Shown piece by piece: positions 55,938-64,000 of a DNA stretch of 64,000 nt. The DNA lies in contig NZ_CP034759.1 of the NCBI RefSeq assembly GCF_004295665.1, positions 1,798,001 to 1,862,000 of the forward strand, read 5' to 3'. This DNA comes from Litorilituus sediminis. Lineage in GTDB: Bacteria > Pseudomonadota > Gammaproteobacteria > Enterobacterales > Alteromonadaceae. The stretch's first letter is position 1; each line of letters begins with the position of its first letter. The translations under genes and the position numbers were made by a program. The notes under the pieces were generated by a model, which was given only the letters and a program-made list of their open reading frames with translations, did not search any database and was not told the DNA's origin.

Positions 55938-57056
55938 CTATTCGATTTCTTTCACGTCTATTTTGCTTTTTTCATCAAGCATTTTGGCTTTCGCGCGAAT
56001 ACGTTGTTCTAGCTGGTCAACCAAATTATTGTTATCAAAACGTTCTTTTTGACGAATGCCATCTAAATAAAAGCCACTTTTCTTGCTACTGCCTGTTAAG
56101 CCTAAATCTGACACCATAGCTTCACCTGGGCCATTGACAATACAGCCAATGATTGAAACATCCATTGGTGTCATAATATCTTCAATGCGTTGCTCTAACG
56201 CATTAACGGTTGCCACGACATCAAACTCTTGTCTTGAGCAACTTGGGCAAGAAATCAAATTGATACCACGACTACGTAATTTCAATGATTTTAAAATATC
56301 AAAACCGACTTTAACTTCTTCAACGGGATCCGCTGATAAAGACACGCGCAAGGTATCACCAATACCTTGAGACAATAACATGCCTAAACCAACCGATGAT
56401 TTAACCGCCCCAGAGCGCAAGCCACCTGCTTCAGTAATACCTAAATGCAGTGGATTATCAATTTGCTTAGCTAATAACCTGTACGAGTCAACCGCCAAGA
56501 ACACGTCTGATGCTTTGACACTGACCTTAAATTCTTGGAAATCTAATCTATCTAAAATATCAACGTGGCGCATTGCCGACTCAAGCAAGGCTTCTGGCGT
56601 TGGCTCGGTATAACGCTCCTGAATATCTTTTTCTAAAGAGCCACCATTAACGCCAATACGAATTGGGATATTGTTATCGCGCGCACAATCAACCACAGCG
56701 CGAACCCTGTCTTCACGGCCTATATTGCCTGGGTTAATACGCAAACAATCAACACCGTATTCAGCCACTTTTAAGGCGATGCGATAATCAAAATGAATGT
56801 CAGCAACTAAAGGTACATTAACCTGCTTTTTAATTTCTCTAAAAGCCTCAGCAGCATCCATCGTTGGCACACTAACACGCACTATATCGGCACCAACAGC
56901 TTCCAGTGATTTAATTTGCGCAACAGTTGCGGCGACATCAGTAGTCAAGGTATTAGTCATTGACTGAACAGAAATAGGAGCACCGCCACCAACAGGCACA
57001 TTGCCCACCATGATTTGGCGAGATTTACGGCGAATGATTGGAGATTCTTTAAACAT
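55938..57056 (-). CDS. ispG: 4-hydroxy-3-methylbut-2-enyl diphosphate synthase
   Basis: 372 aa. Reductive step of the MEP isoprenoid pathway, using a 4Fe-4S cluster. Cluster Cys are seen in LISCPSC (two) and [12 protein letters not shown] (third). TIM-barrel motifs [11 protein letters not shown] and [10 protein letters not shown]. Full length. Between rodZ and hisS, as in E. coli. Confidence 0.98.
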   Translation of the reverse strand: MFKESPIIRRKSRQIMVGNVPVGGGAPISVQSMTNTLTTDVAATVAQIKSLEAVGADIVRVSVPTMDAAEAFREIKKQVNVPLVADIHFDYRIALKVAEYGVDCLRINPGNIGREDRVRAVVDCARDNNIPIRIGVNGGSLEKDIQERYTEPTPEALLESAMRHVDILDRLDFQEFKVSVKASDVFLAVDSYRLLAKQIDNPLHLGITEAGGLRSGAVKSSVGLGMLLSQGIGDTLRVSLSADPVEEVKVGFDILKSLKLRSRGINLISCPSCSRQEFDVVATVNALEQRIEDIMTPMDVSIIGCIVNGPGEAMVSDLGLTGSSKKSGFYLDGIRQKERFDNNNLVDQLEQRIRAKAKMLDEKSKIDVKEIE

Positions 57057-57095
57057 AGCTTTTTCTTAAACTTTGGTTGGCAAGTAAAGGTAAAA

Positions 57096-58085
57096 TTATT
57101 CAGTTAATGGCAAGGTAAATTTAGCGATATTACCTTTATTAAAGGTTGAAGTATCAACCAGCTGCTCATTAAAAACAATCTTGGCTAGCTCAGGTTTTCC
57201 TAAGGTAACTTTAAACGGCGCTTGTCCGGTAATTGTCATAACATAGCCGGTTTTCTTAACACCCCAAGCAACGCGCTCTCCCGTGGCATCATAAATATTT
57301 ACCCAACAATCGCCTGAAAAGGTAAAAACTGCCGTACTAACACCTGTTTCACTGCTTGTATCTAGCTGAGATTCAGCTTGACCCTTATCAGTGATTACAG
57401 CGTTATCAGTAGTTAATTGCGCAGCTTCAGCAATCTCATTCACTTCTTGTGCATTTTCAGCAGCTATCGCCTGCTCTTTAGTTGTGGCAACGCTGTCGTC
57501 AGCTTGCTCTGTGCTAGTTTCTGGCTGCGCGCTGTCACTAATAGGCGAAGTCACTGGGGTAGCTTTTGCTAACTCTTGCGCATTCTCTGTAGGTAAATCA
57601 GCTGAGCTGGTCACAGTAGTCGAGTCAATAACCTCTGGTACTGAAGGGTTTTGTCGACTTTCTTGTAACCACCACATCACAGTTAAACCAATTAATAGCG
57701 CAACAATAAAGTAACTGATCCACATTAATCTACTGTGTTCAGCTTGTTTAGCCGTTTCTTTGGAAAAACTTTGCATTTCACTGCGTTGAATATTGGCAGC
57801 GCCAAGCGCATCATAACTTGCAAGTACATCTTCACTATCAATGCCAACCACTTTGGCGTAGCTACATAAATAGCCACGGGTAAAGGTTGCTGGCAGGGTT
57901 TGATCAAAGCGATCTTGTTCAATTTCTTCCACTAAGGTTAAGCGAAAGTTTAGTCGTTGTGCTATTTCTTCTTGGCTCAATGATAGTTTCTTTCTCGCCT
58001 CAGCTAGCATAGCGCCAGGGCCTATCATTTCCATATCTTCGCTAAGCTCGTCTACTTCAGGCTTAGCCTTTTTATCTTTTCTCAT
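57096..58085 (-). CDS. rodZ: Cytoskeletal protein RodZ
   Basis: 329 aa. Links MreB to the wall-elongation machinery. N-terminal Xre-type HTH (about 22-85; LSLSQEEIAQRLNFR, LPATFTRGYL), a membrane helix at about 121-140, a Thr/Ala/Glu-rich periplasmic linker (about 145-245) and a C-terminal DUF4115 beta domain (FSGDCWVNIYDATGERVAWGV). The linker is longer than a minimal one. 10 nt after pilW. Confidence 0.96.
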   Translation of the reverse strand: MRKDKKAKPEVDELSEDMEMIGPGAMLAEARKKLSLSQEEIAQRLNFRLTLVEEIEQDRFDQTLPATFTRGYLCSYAKVVGIDSEDVLASYDALGAANIQRSEMQSFSKETAKQAEHSRLMWISYFIVALLIGLTVMWWLQESRQNPSVPEVIDSTTVTSSADLPTENAQELAKATPVTSPISDSAQPETSTEQADDSVATTKEQAIAAENAQEVNEIAEAAQLTTDNAVITDKGQAESQLDTSSETGVSTAVFTFSGDCWVNIYDATGERVAWGVKKTGYVMTITGQAPFKVTLGKPELAKIVFNEQLVDTSTFNKGNIAKFTLPLTE

Positions 58086-58095
58086 TAATTCTTAA

Positions 58096-60168
58096 TCACT
58101 GGTTAGGATCAGCCACTACAAGTTTTTGGCCAATACGTAATTTATTATTGGCCGAGATATCATTCCACTCTCGTAGCGCTTTAATTTTAACATTATATTT
58201 TACTGAAATAGCAAACAAGGTCTCGCCAGCAGAAACTTTGTGCGTTAACTGCTCTTGCTCAACTTGCTCTACTTTTTCTTCAATCTCATCGTTTGCTTGC
58301 TCAACTACTGCTGTTGAGTCTACCGGCTCGTTGGCAGGTGCAATCTGCTTACTATCTTCTGTAGCCACTTCTTGTGTTACTGGTTCACTAGTAGGCTCTT
58401 TAACTGCTGTTGCTGCTGTAACATCATTGCTACGACTATTTTGCTCAGCTTGCTCAGTTAAATTGGGCGCTTGCTCAGCTTGTGGTGTTAAATTTTCTTG
58501 CTCTGCCAGCATAGCTGATAACTGTTGCTCTTTTTCTTGTATTGCTGCAGCAATTGACGCTTCTGAGTCAACTTGTTCTCGCGGCGTAGGGCTTTCAATA
58601 ACCGCTTCAGGTAATGGCTGATCGCGTTTTGCTGGTACCGGCTGAGTAAAGGTCGGTTCAGCATCACTAACTGACATGTTATCAACTACAGCGCTTGTTT
58701 TCTCTGCTGCGCTTTCAGCGGCAAGCTCAGTAACGACTTCATCTATTGGCGCATTGTCTGTTGGCGTATTGTCAGTAGCGCTAATATTCGCGGCCGTATT
58801 CTCAGTAACAGAATTCTTAGTATCAGGATTCTTAGTAACGCCATTGCTGTCACTTGCTATCAGGTCTTCTTGCGCGGCTTGACTTGCAGTCGAACTAGAC
58901 TGTTCAACGTCACTTGCCACAGCATCATTTGAAGTAGCAACAACGCCTTGACTATCAGTGGCCGCTGTCGCTGAGTTTATCGCTGTTACCTCTTCATTAA
59001 CTGGCTCAGCTGCAACAGCATTTGTAGTACTAGCAGTAACATTAGTCGAATCGTGTGCTGAACTTAGCACATGAGCGGTGTTTTGCGCCGATGATGAATT
59101 TGCAGCGACAACCACAGGGGCAGCAACAGCCTCAGGGGCGACTTTTCGTGCTACTGCCACAGTTTGAGTAGTTTTAGTGTTTACTTGTTCAGTCGCTTGA
59201 CTTGTCGCTTGGCTATTTGTTTTAGCTAAGCTTGCTTGTTTCTTCTTGCTTGAGCTAATCGGTGCTTTACGATTAGGCGATAACCTGACAACACGTTTTT
59301 GTGAGCCTGATTGCGCCTTAGTTTTATGCTGAGTCAATTGATATCTTTTCGCTAAATTATCAGCGTCAATAACCTCTAACTCATTTAACAAGTACTGCTT
59401 TGCTTCCCAAGACTGTGGAAACATTTTAACTAGCATAGTGCCGTAATTTTTTGCCACGCGAGGATTAGCTAACTTAACATGCACTTTATAGGCAAGCGCC
59501 AATGATTCCGCACTAAAACGGCGAGTATTCTTTTCAAATTTCTGCTGAAAATACTTAGCTCTTGCATAGTTAGCTTTAGCGTATTGCAAACGCACCATTT
59601 GAAACAAGGCAGCTGAACTATTTGGACTGTGCAATATGGCTTTTTCTAAATAATGCTCAGCTTTATCAAAGTCATCCTCTTGTAAAAAGCACGCTGATAA
59701 GTTTTGATAACTTTGTGCCACTAATAAATAACTTGGCACAGCAATCGCCTTTAAAAACTGCTTTTCCGCTTCGGTTATTTTATCTTGTCGACATAAAAAT
59801 ACGCCGTAGTTATTTAACGTATCGCCATCATCACTTTTTAGTGACAATGCCTTTTTATATGACTCTTCAGTTAGTTCAAATTCACCAACCGTCTCATAAT
59901 AATGAGCAAAGGCGGTATATACTTGCACCATATCTGGGGCAAAACGTTTCGCTTTTTCTAAATTAAGCTTAGCTTGCGGCATATTGCCCATTTTCAAATA
60001 ACCTAAGCCTAATGAAATCCGTGTGGCAGCCATATCATCCCGATTGGCTTGGTTCTCTACCACAGGTTCATCATTTTCAAAGTTTTGTGTTACACAGCCT
60101 GATAACCCAAGTACTGAGCTGGCAATAACAAGATTTGCGAATAATGATTTTGCGAAAGTTTTATCCAT
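58096..60168 (-). CDS. pilW: PilW/PilF TPR lipoprotein with C-terminal LysM domain
   Basis: 690 aa from ATG 60168 (three codons after the frame's TTG). Lipobox LSGC at Cys25. Residues about 45-265 are TPR repeats of the PilF/PilW type (ARISLGLGYLKMGNMPQAK...), which pilot and stabilise the type IV pilus secretin. A region of about 370 residues, low in complexity and rich in Thr, Ala, Ser, Asn and Glu, follows. A LysM peptidoglycan-binding domain closes the protein (HKVSAGETLFAISVKYNV...). E. coli/Pseudomonas PilF stop after the TPRs, so this form is about three times longer. Confidence 0.9.
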   Translation of the reverse strand: MDKTFAKSLFANLVIASSVLGLSGCVTQNFENDEPVVENQANRDDMAATRISLGLGYLKMGNMPQAKLNLEKAKRFAPDMVQVYTAFAHYYETVGEFELTEESYKKALSLKSDDGDTLNNYGVFLCRQDKITEAEKQFLKAIAVPSYLLVAQSYQNLSACFLQEDDFDKAEHYLEKAILHSPNSSAALFQMVRLQYAKANYARAKYFQQKFEKNTRRFSAESLALAYKVHVKLANPRVAKNYGTMLVKMFPQSWEAKQYLLNELEVIDADNLAKRYQLTQHKTKAQSGSQKRVVRLSPNRKAPISSSKKKQASLAKTNSQATSQATEQVNTKTTQTVAVARKVAPEAVAAPVVVAANSSSAQNTAHVLSSAHDSTNVTASTTNAVAAEPVNEEVTAINSATAATDSQGVVATSNDAVASDVEQSSSTASQAAQEDLIASDSNGVTKNPDTKNSVTENTAANISATDNTPTDNAPIDEVVTELAAESAAEKTSAVVDNMSVSDAEPTFTQPVPAKRDQPLPEAVIESPTPREQVDSEASIAAAIQEKEQQLSAMLAEQENLTPQAEQAPNLTEQAEQNSRSNDVTAATAVKEPTSEPVTQEVATEDSKQIAPANEPVDSTAVVEQANDEIEEKVEQVEQEQLTHKVSAGETLFAISVKYNVKIKALREWNDISANNKLRIGQKLVVADPNQ

Positions 60169-60223
60169 AATGAGCAATACGTTAAACGTCTCTTATTGTT
60201 ATAGTGTATGTATTAGCTAGCCA

Positions 60224-61360
60224 CTATACCGCTTTTATTGCAATTGTGTCAGCTTTAGTTTGATTTTTCAGTGCACTAGCTTCTGCAATAGCTGCCGTAC
60301 GTTTAGTTCTATCAAGAACATCACCAGCTAACTGCCCACAAGCGGCATCAATATCATCACCACGCGTTCTGCGAGTAATCACGGTTAAACCATAACTTTG
60401 CAACACTTTATCAAAACGATCAATACGTGAATTGCTAGAGCGTTTATATGGAGAACCCGGGTATGGGTTAAATGGAATTAGGTTAATTTTACTAGGTAAA
60501 TCTTTTAAGGCATGCGCTAGCTCATGGGCTTGATCTGTACTGTCATTAACATGATCTAACATGACATATTCAATCGTTGCCTGCTTATTGGCTTTAGAGC
60601 CATCAACATAACGCGCTGCTGCTTTTAAAAAGTCTTCTAATGGGTACTTTTTATTTAATGGTACAAGCTCATCGCGTAATTCATTATTCGGCGCATGTAC
60701 TGAAATAGCTAAGGCACAGTCAATTTTCTCTTTCAGCATATCAAGTGCTGGTACAACACCTGAAGTACTTACCGTTACACGACGTTTAGATAAACCATAA
60801 CCTAAATCATTTAACATGGTATCAAGCGCTGGGATCAGGTTTTTCATATTAAGTAACGGCTCACCCATGCCCATCATAACAATGTTAGTGATAGGTCGCT
60901 TACCAGCAATACGCGTTGCGCCAATATCATTAGCGACACGCCACACTTGACCGATAATTTCTGCCATAGACAAGTTACGGTTAAAACCTTGTTGCGCAGT
61001 GGCACAAAAAGTACACTCTAAGGCACAGCCCACTTGAGATGAAACACATAAAGTAGCGCGATCATTTTCAGGGATCCACACGGTTTCCACTTCTTGGCCG
61101 CCTTCAAGTTTTAACGCGTATTTAATGGTGCCATCGTTTGATACTTGCTTTTGTGAGATTTCAGGGGCTTTAATTTCACAATTTCGCTGTAATTTTTCGC
61201 GTAACTTTTTATTTAAGTTAGTCATTTGCTCAAAGTCACTATAACCAAAGTGATAAATCCATTTCATTATCTGATCGGCTCTAAAAGGCTTCTCCCCAAT
61301 AGAGTCAAAGTACTCACGCATACTTTGGTGATCGAAATTTAATAAATTTACTTTAGTCAT
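60224..61360 (-). CDS. rlmN: Dual-specificity 23S rRNA/tRNA methyltransferase RlmN
   Basis: 378 aa from the ATG at 61360 ([10 protein letters not shown]), which fits the family; the frame extends 12 codons further. Radical SAM cluster C-ALE-C-TF-C (CxxxCxxC). MGMGEPLLN and the C-terminal [15 protein letters not shown] with a catalytic Cys. Methylates A2503 of 23S rRNA and A37 of some tRNAs. Classic neighbour of ndk and pilW. Confidence 0.98.
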   Translation of the reverse strand: MTKVNLLNFDHQSMREYFDSIGEKPFRADQIMKWIYHFGYSDFEQMTNLNKKLREKLQRNCEIKAPEISQKQVSNDGTIKYALKLEGGQEVETVWIPENDRATLCVSSQVGCALECTFCATAQQGFNRNLSMAEIIGQVWRVANDIGATRIAGKRPITNIVMMGMGEPLLNMKNLIPALDTMLNDLGYGLSKRRVTVSTSGVVPALDMLKEKIDCALAISVHAPNNELRDELVPLNKKYPLEDFLKAAARYVDGSKANKQATIEYVMLDHVNDSTDQAHELAHALKDLPSKINLIPFNPYPGSPYKRSSNSRIDRFDKVLQSYGLTVITRRTRGDDIDAACGQLAGDVLDRTKRTAAIAEASALKNQTKADTIAIKAV

Positions 61361-61510
61361 ACAGCAAGATCTCAACAAGGCAAAACAGGACAACACAACC
61401 AGTTAATTAAAACACTGGTCTAATTTACAAGGGCGCGAATTGTACACTTTTCACACAAAAATCGCAATTTATCATTGTATCTAGCAAGGCAAATATACCC
61501 GGCTATTAAA

Positions 61511-61549
61511 TACAAAAAGGATTTTACCAAAGCTTAGGTAAAATCCTTT
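61511..61549 (-). terminator. Terminator of ndk
   Basis: 13-bp perfect stem (61516-61528 with 61537-61549), 8-nt loop, then TTTTTGTA on the minus strand. It lies about 140 nt after the ndk stop, beyond the dispersed repeat. Confidence 0.92.
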
Positions 61550-61615
61550 CACAGAATGTAATTCTGTAATTAATTAATATTTAAACAAAACAATTTAACT
61601 TAGTTTAAGGAGATA

Positions 61616-61655
61616 AGCGCGGAGCCTACAAGTGTAGGTGAGCACTTTCGACGCA
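61616..61655. repeat. Structured dispersed repeat, copy B
   Basis: 40 nt aligning without gaps to 46201-46240. Flanks AGCGCGGAG and TGAGCACTT enclose a stem CCTAC-AAGT-GTAGG (61625-61638). Located in the ndk 3' untranslated region. A looser outer dyad (AATTTAACTT near 61592, AAGTTAAAAT near 61674) surrounds it. Confidence 0.75.
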
Positions 61656-61688
61656 AAAATTAGTTAAAGTGTGAAGTTAAAATGCTAA

Positions 61689-62120
61689 TTAACGAGTACG
61701 TGGGCAAATCTCTTCATCTGAGAAGAAGTAAGCAATTTCACGTGCAGCTGATTCTAAAGCGTCAGAGCCGTGAACAGCGTTCTCATCGATTGAATTAGCG
61801 TAGTCAGCACGTAAAGTACCAGCTAAAGCTTCAGCTGGGTTAGTAGCACCCATGATTTCACGGTTTTTAAGAACAGCGTTTTCGCCTTCTAATACTTGCA
61901 CCATAACTGGACCTGAAGTCATGAACTCAACTAAAGCACCAAAGAAAGGACGCTCGCTGTGCTCAGCGTAAAAACCTTCAGCTTTTTCTTTGCTTAAGTG
62001 AACCATTTTAGAAGCAATGATTTTTAAGCCAGCTGTTTCAAAACGGTTGTAGATTTGACCAATTACGTTTTTAGCAACTGCATCTGGTTTTACGATAGAA
62101 AAAGTACGTTCGATAGCCAT
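61689..62120 (-). CDS. ndk: Nucleoside diphosphate kinase
   Basis: 143 aa, full length. Balances NTP pools by a phospho-histidine mechanism; active-site His in [12 protein letters not shown], substrate loop MGATNPAEA. Typical N-terminus [14 protein letters not shown]. Ends at EEICPRTR. Upstream of rlmN in the conserved block. Confidence 0.99.
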   Translation of the reverse strand: MAIERTFSIVKPDAVAKNVIGQIYNRFETAGLKIIASKMVHLSKEKAEGFYAEHSERPFFGALVEFMTSGPVMVQVLEGENAVLKNREIMGATNPAEALAGTLRADYANSIDENAVHGSDALESAAREIAYFFSDEEICPRTR

Positions 62121-62250
62121 TATAAGCCCTCTGTTGTCAAAATAAGTTAATAAAAATTCGCACTAAACTAGTGCGGTATAAATTTTGGGCGCGATTATAG
62201 ACGAATTATCGGCAAAAGCCTAATGATATTAATGTGAAAGCAAGCGCGAT

Positions 62251-62300
62251 TAAAAAAGCCTCTTTAACAAGTAGATAATTTACTGGTAAAAGAGGCTTTT
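62251..62300 (-). terminator. Terminator of the 78-aa gene
   Basis: 15-position stem with two mismatches (62253-62267 with 62286-62300), followed on the minus strand by a T-run. About 20 nt after the stop at 62321. Confidence 0.88.
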
Positions 62301-62320
62301 AAAGGTCTGTTAACTCAAAA

Positions 62321-62557
62321 CTAACTTTCTTGTTTTAACTTAATGATCAAGTCAATATGCGGAATGAGTTGTTCAATTTCTCTAATTTGCTCTCGTAAAC
62401 CTTGCCATTGTGACAGTTCAAGCTTGCCAGAATCCAAAATGGCTTGTTTTAACTCGGCAACTAGAGAGTGCTCATCGTGAGATTCAATAAACTCATTAAT
62501 TCGTAATAACTCGTCTAAATCTGCTTGAGAAATGATTTCATCATTATTAGCATTCAT
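62321..62557 (-). CDS. Hypothetical small acidic helical protein
   Basis: 78 aa, not recognised. Acidic, Leu-rich amphipathic helices (DLDELLRINEFIE; LREQIREIEQLIPHIDLIIKL), no membrane segment. Preceded by GAGGTTGTT at normal spacing, and 35 nt from the malic-enzyme stop on the same strand, so it may be co-transcribed with it. Followed by its own terminator. Confidence 0.65.
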   Translation of the reverse strand: MNANNDEIISQADLDELLRINEFIESHDEHSLVAELKQAILDSGKLELSQWQGLREQIREIEQLIPHIDLIIKLKQES

Positions 62558-62592
62558 AACAACCTCACTTTAACACTCGTTAGTTAACACCA

Positions 62593-64000
62593 TTAAACAC
62601 TGGTTCGACGATATTGACGATATTCTGGCTTCCAAAAGTTTCGTTCAATTTTCGCTTTCAGCTCATCATCAGCAATTTCTAAGGCTAAGTTTTGCTTAAA
62701 AGCGACCTTAGCTATAGCAAAAGCGATATCTTTACTTAGCTGAGCAATACCCGTCAGTGGCGGTAGTAAGTCTTCACCTTCATTATTGGCAACAGGAGAA
62801 GCCGCCGCTAAGGTTTCACTGGCAACCAGTAACATTTCATCTGTAATACGATTAATGTTGGCAGAAACAACACCTAAACCTATGCCAGGGAATATATAAC
62901 TATTATTACATTGTGCAATTGGATAGCGCTTACCTTCGTACTCTACAGGCTCAAAAGGGCTGCCCGTGGCAACAACCGCTTTACCTTGAGTCCAGTTAAT
63001 AACTTGTGTTGGCGTTGCTTCAACTTGGCGTGATGGATTACTTAATGGAAAAATAATCGGCACAGGACAATGGGATTGCATGGCAGTGATCACTTCCTCG
63101 GTAAATAAACCTGCTTGCCCAGAAACCCCTATTAACACATCTGGTTTAGCGCCATGCATGACCTCAACTAATGATGCGTAATCTCCTTGAATATCCCAGT
63201 GTTCAATGGCTATTTTATTTTGTACTAACCTTTCTTGGAAATCTCTTAAACCTTCCATACCTTGGGTTAATAAGCCATATCTATCCACCATGTACACTTG
63301 GCTACGCGCTTGCATAGGTGAGATACCTTCGCTGATCATTTGGGTAATAATCTGCTCGGCAATACCGCAACCAGCAGAGCCGGCGCCAACAAAAGCAACT
63401 TTTAACTGAGACAGCTTGACGCCTTTTCTACGACATGCAGCTAATAAAGTTCCAACCGTTACTGAGGCGGTACCTTGAATATCATCATTAAAACAACAAA
63501 TTTTATTTCGATAACGCTCAAGCAGCGGCATAGCATTTGGCTGAGCAAAGTCTTCAAACTGCAACATCACATGTGGCCAGCGACGTTTAACCGCGCTAAT
63601 AAACAACTCTAAAAATTCATCATAAGAGTCTTGATCAATACGCTTATGGCGCGAGCCCATATACATAGGATCATCAAGCAGTTTTTGATTGTTAGTACCC
63701 ACATCTAACATAACCGGTAAGGTATACGCAGGGCTGATACCACCACAAGCGGTATACAAAGATAACTTACCGATAGGAATACCCATACCACCAATACCTT
63801 GGTCGCCTAAGCCTAAGATACGTTCACCATCGGTAACAACAATCACTTTAACTTTATTTTTCGTAGCATTACGCAAGATATCATCAATGTTATATCTGTC
63901 TTCATAAGAGATAAACAAACCACGTGAGCTGCGATAAATATCTGAAAACTGTTCACAAGCATCGCCCACTGTTGGTGTGTAAATAATGGGCAGCATTTCA
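62593..64000 (-). CDS. maeA: NAD-dependent malic enzyme, 5' part missing
   Basis: Oxidative decarboxylation of malate to pyruvate. The 3' 469 codons of an E. coli MaeA/SfcA-type protein (565 aa there); the N-terminal ~95 residues lie beyond the right edge. Conserved segments: [72 protein letters not shown] (NAD site), and [13 protein letters not shown] at the end. The ATG at 63996 is internal, not the start. Confidence 0.96.
   Translation of the reverse strand, partial: EMLPIIYTPTVGDACEQFSDIYRSSRGLFISYEDRYNIDDILRNATKNKVKVIVVTDGERILGLGDQGIGGMGIPIGKLSLYTACGGISPAYTLPVMLDVGTNNQKLLDDPMYMGSRHKRIDQDSYDEFLELFISAVKRRWPHVMLQFEDFAQPNAMPLLERYRNKICCFNDDIQGTASVTVGTLLAACRRKGVKLSQLKVAFVGAGSAGCGIAEQIITQMISEGISPMQARSQVYMVDRYGLLTQGMEGLRDFQERLVQNKIAIEHWDIQGDYASLVEVMHGAKPDVLIGVSGQAGLFTEEVITAMQSHCPVPIIFPLSNPSRQVEATPTQVINWTQGKAVVATGSPFEPVEYEGKRYPIAQCNNSYIFPGIGLGVVSANINRITDEMLLVASETLAAASPVANNEGEDLLPPLTGIAQLSKDIAFAIAKVAFKQNLALEIADDELKAKIERNFWKPEYRQYRRTSV

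Overview
The window looks like the chromosome of a marine gammaproteobacterium of the Alteromonadales, closest in style to Colwellia/Thalassotalea (inference from gene order, low GC and protein flavour; no database search was possible). It is densely coded, and I saw no insertion sequence, CRISPR array, rRNA or tRNA gene.

Layout. 1-2.4 kb: the end of leuC, leuD, and a PEP-CTERM von Willebrand-type protein. 2.4-9.1 kb: a fused GspA-GspB secretion ATPase, cca, small unknown genes, a PAS-GGDEF diguanylate cyclase and an AlkB-type dioxygenase. 9.1-22.5 kb: a complete cytochrome cd1 denitrification island. Leftward run nirS and a NapC/NirT cytochrome fused to an ethylbenzene-dehydrogenase-like domain. 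Rightward run two membrane-anchored hemerythrins and then nirC-F-DL-G-H-J-E(cobA)-N for heme d1 synthesis and insertion. Four FNR/DNR-type boxes sit in the intergenic spaces. 22.5-23.5 kb: an AT-rich patch with orphan ORFs. 23.5-32.2 kb: a copper-efflux operon (CopL-like peptide, CusC, CusB with two CusF-like tails, CusA) that continues into two PepSY membrane proteins, one carrying a 2Fe-2S ferredoxin domain. 32.3-37.8 kb: a TonB2-type energy-transduction operon (DUF3450, TtpC, ExbB2, ExbD2, TonB2, TPR, DUF2799 lipoprotein).

38-50 kb: a RecQ-family helicase, SelO, a GST-like protein, RidA, two more PEP-CTERM proteins, guaA, guaB, xseA and a PilZ protein. 51-64 kb: the conserved gammaproteobacterial block der-bamB-yfgM-hisS-ispG-rodZ-pilW-rlmN-ndk, read leftward, ending with a malic enzyme cut by the window edge.

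How it works together. The nir island should let the cell reduce nitrite to NO under low oxygen. The NirT-type protein probably carries quinol electrons to NirS. The hemerythrins share the same kind of promoter box and may handle NO or O2. The Cus block exports copper; its PepSY/ferredoxin tail suggests an added electron-transfer step. The most promising unexplained items are the hemerythrin pair, the NirT-EB_dh fusion, the PepSY-ferredoxin pair in the Cus operon, and a 40-nt dispersed repeat whose central stem covaries between its two copies.
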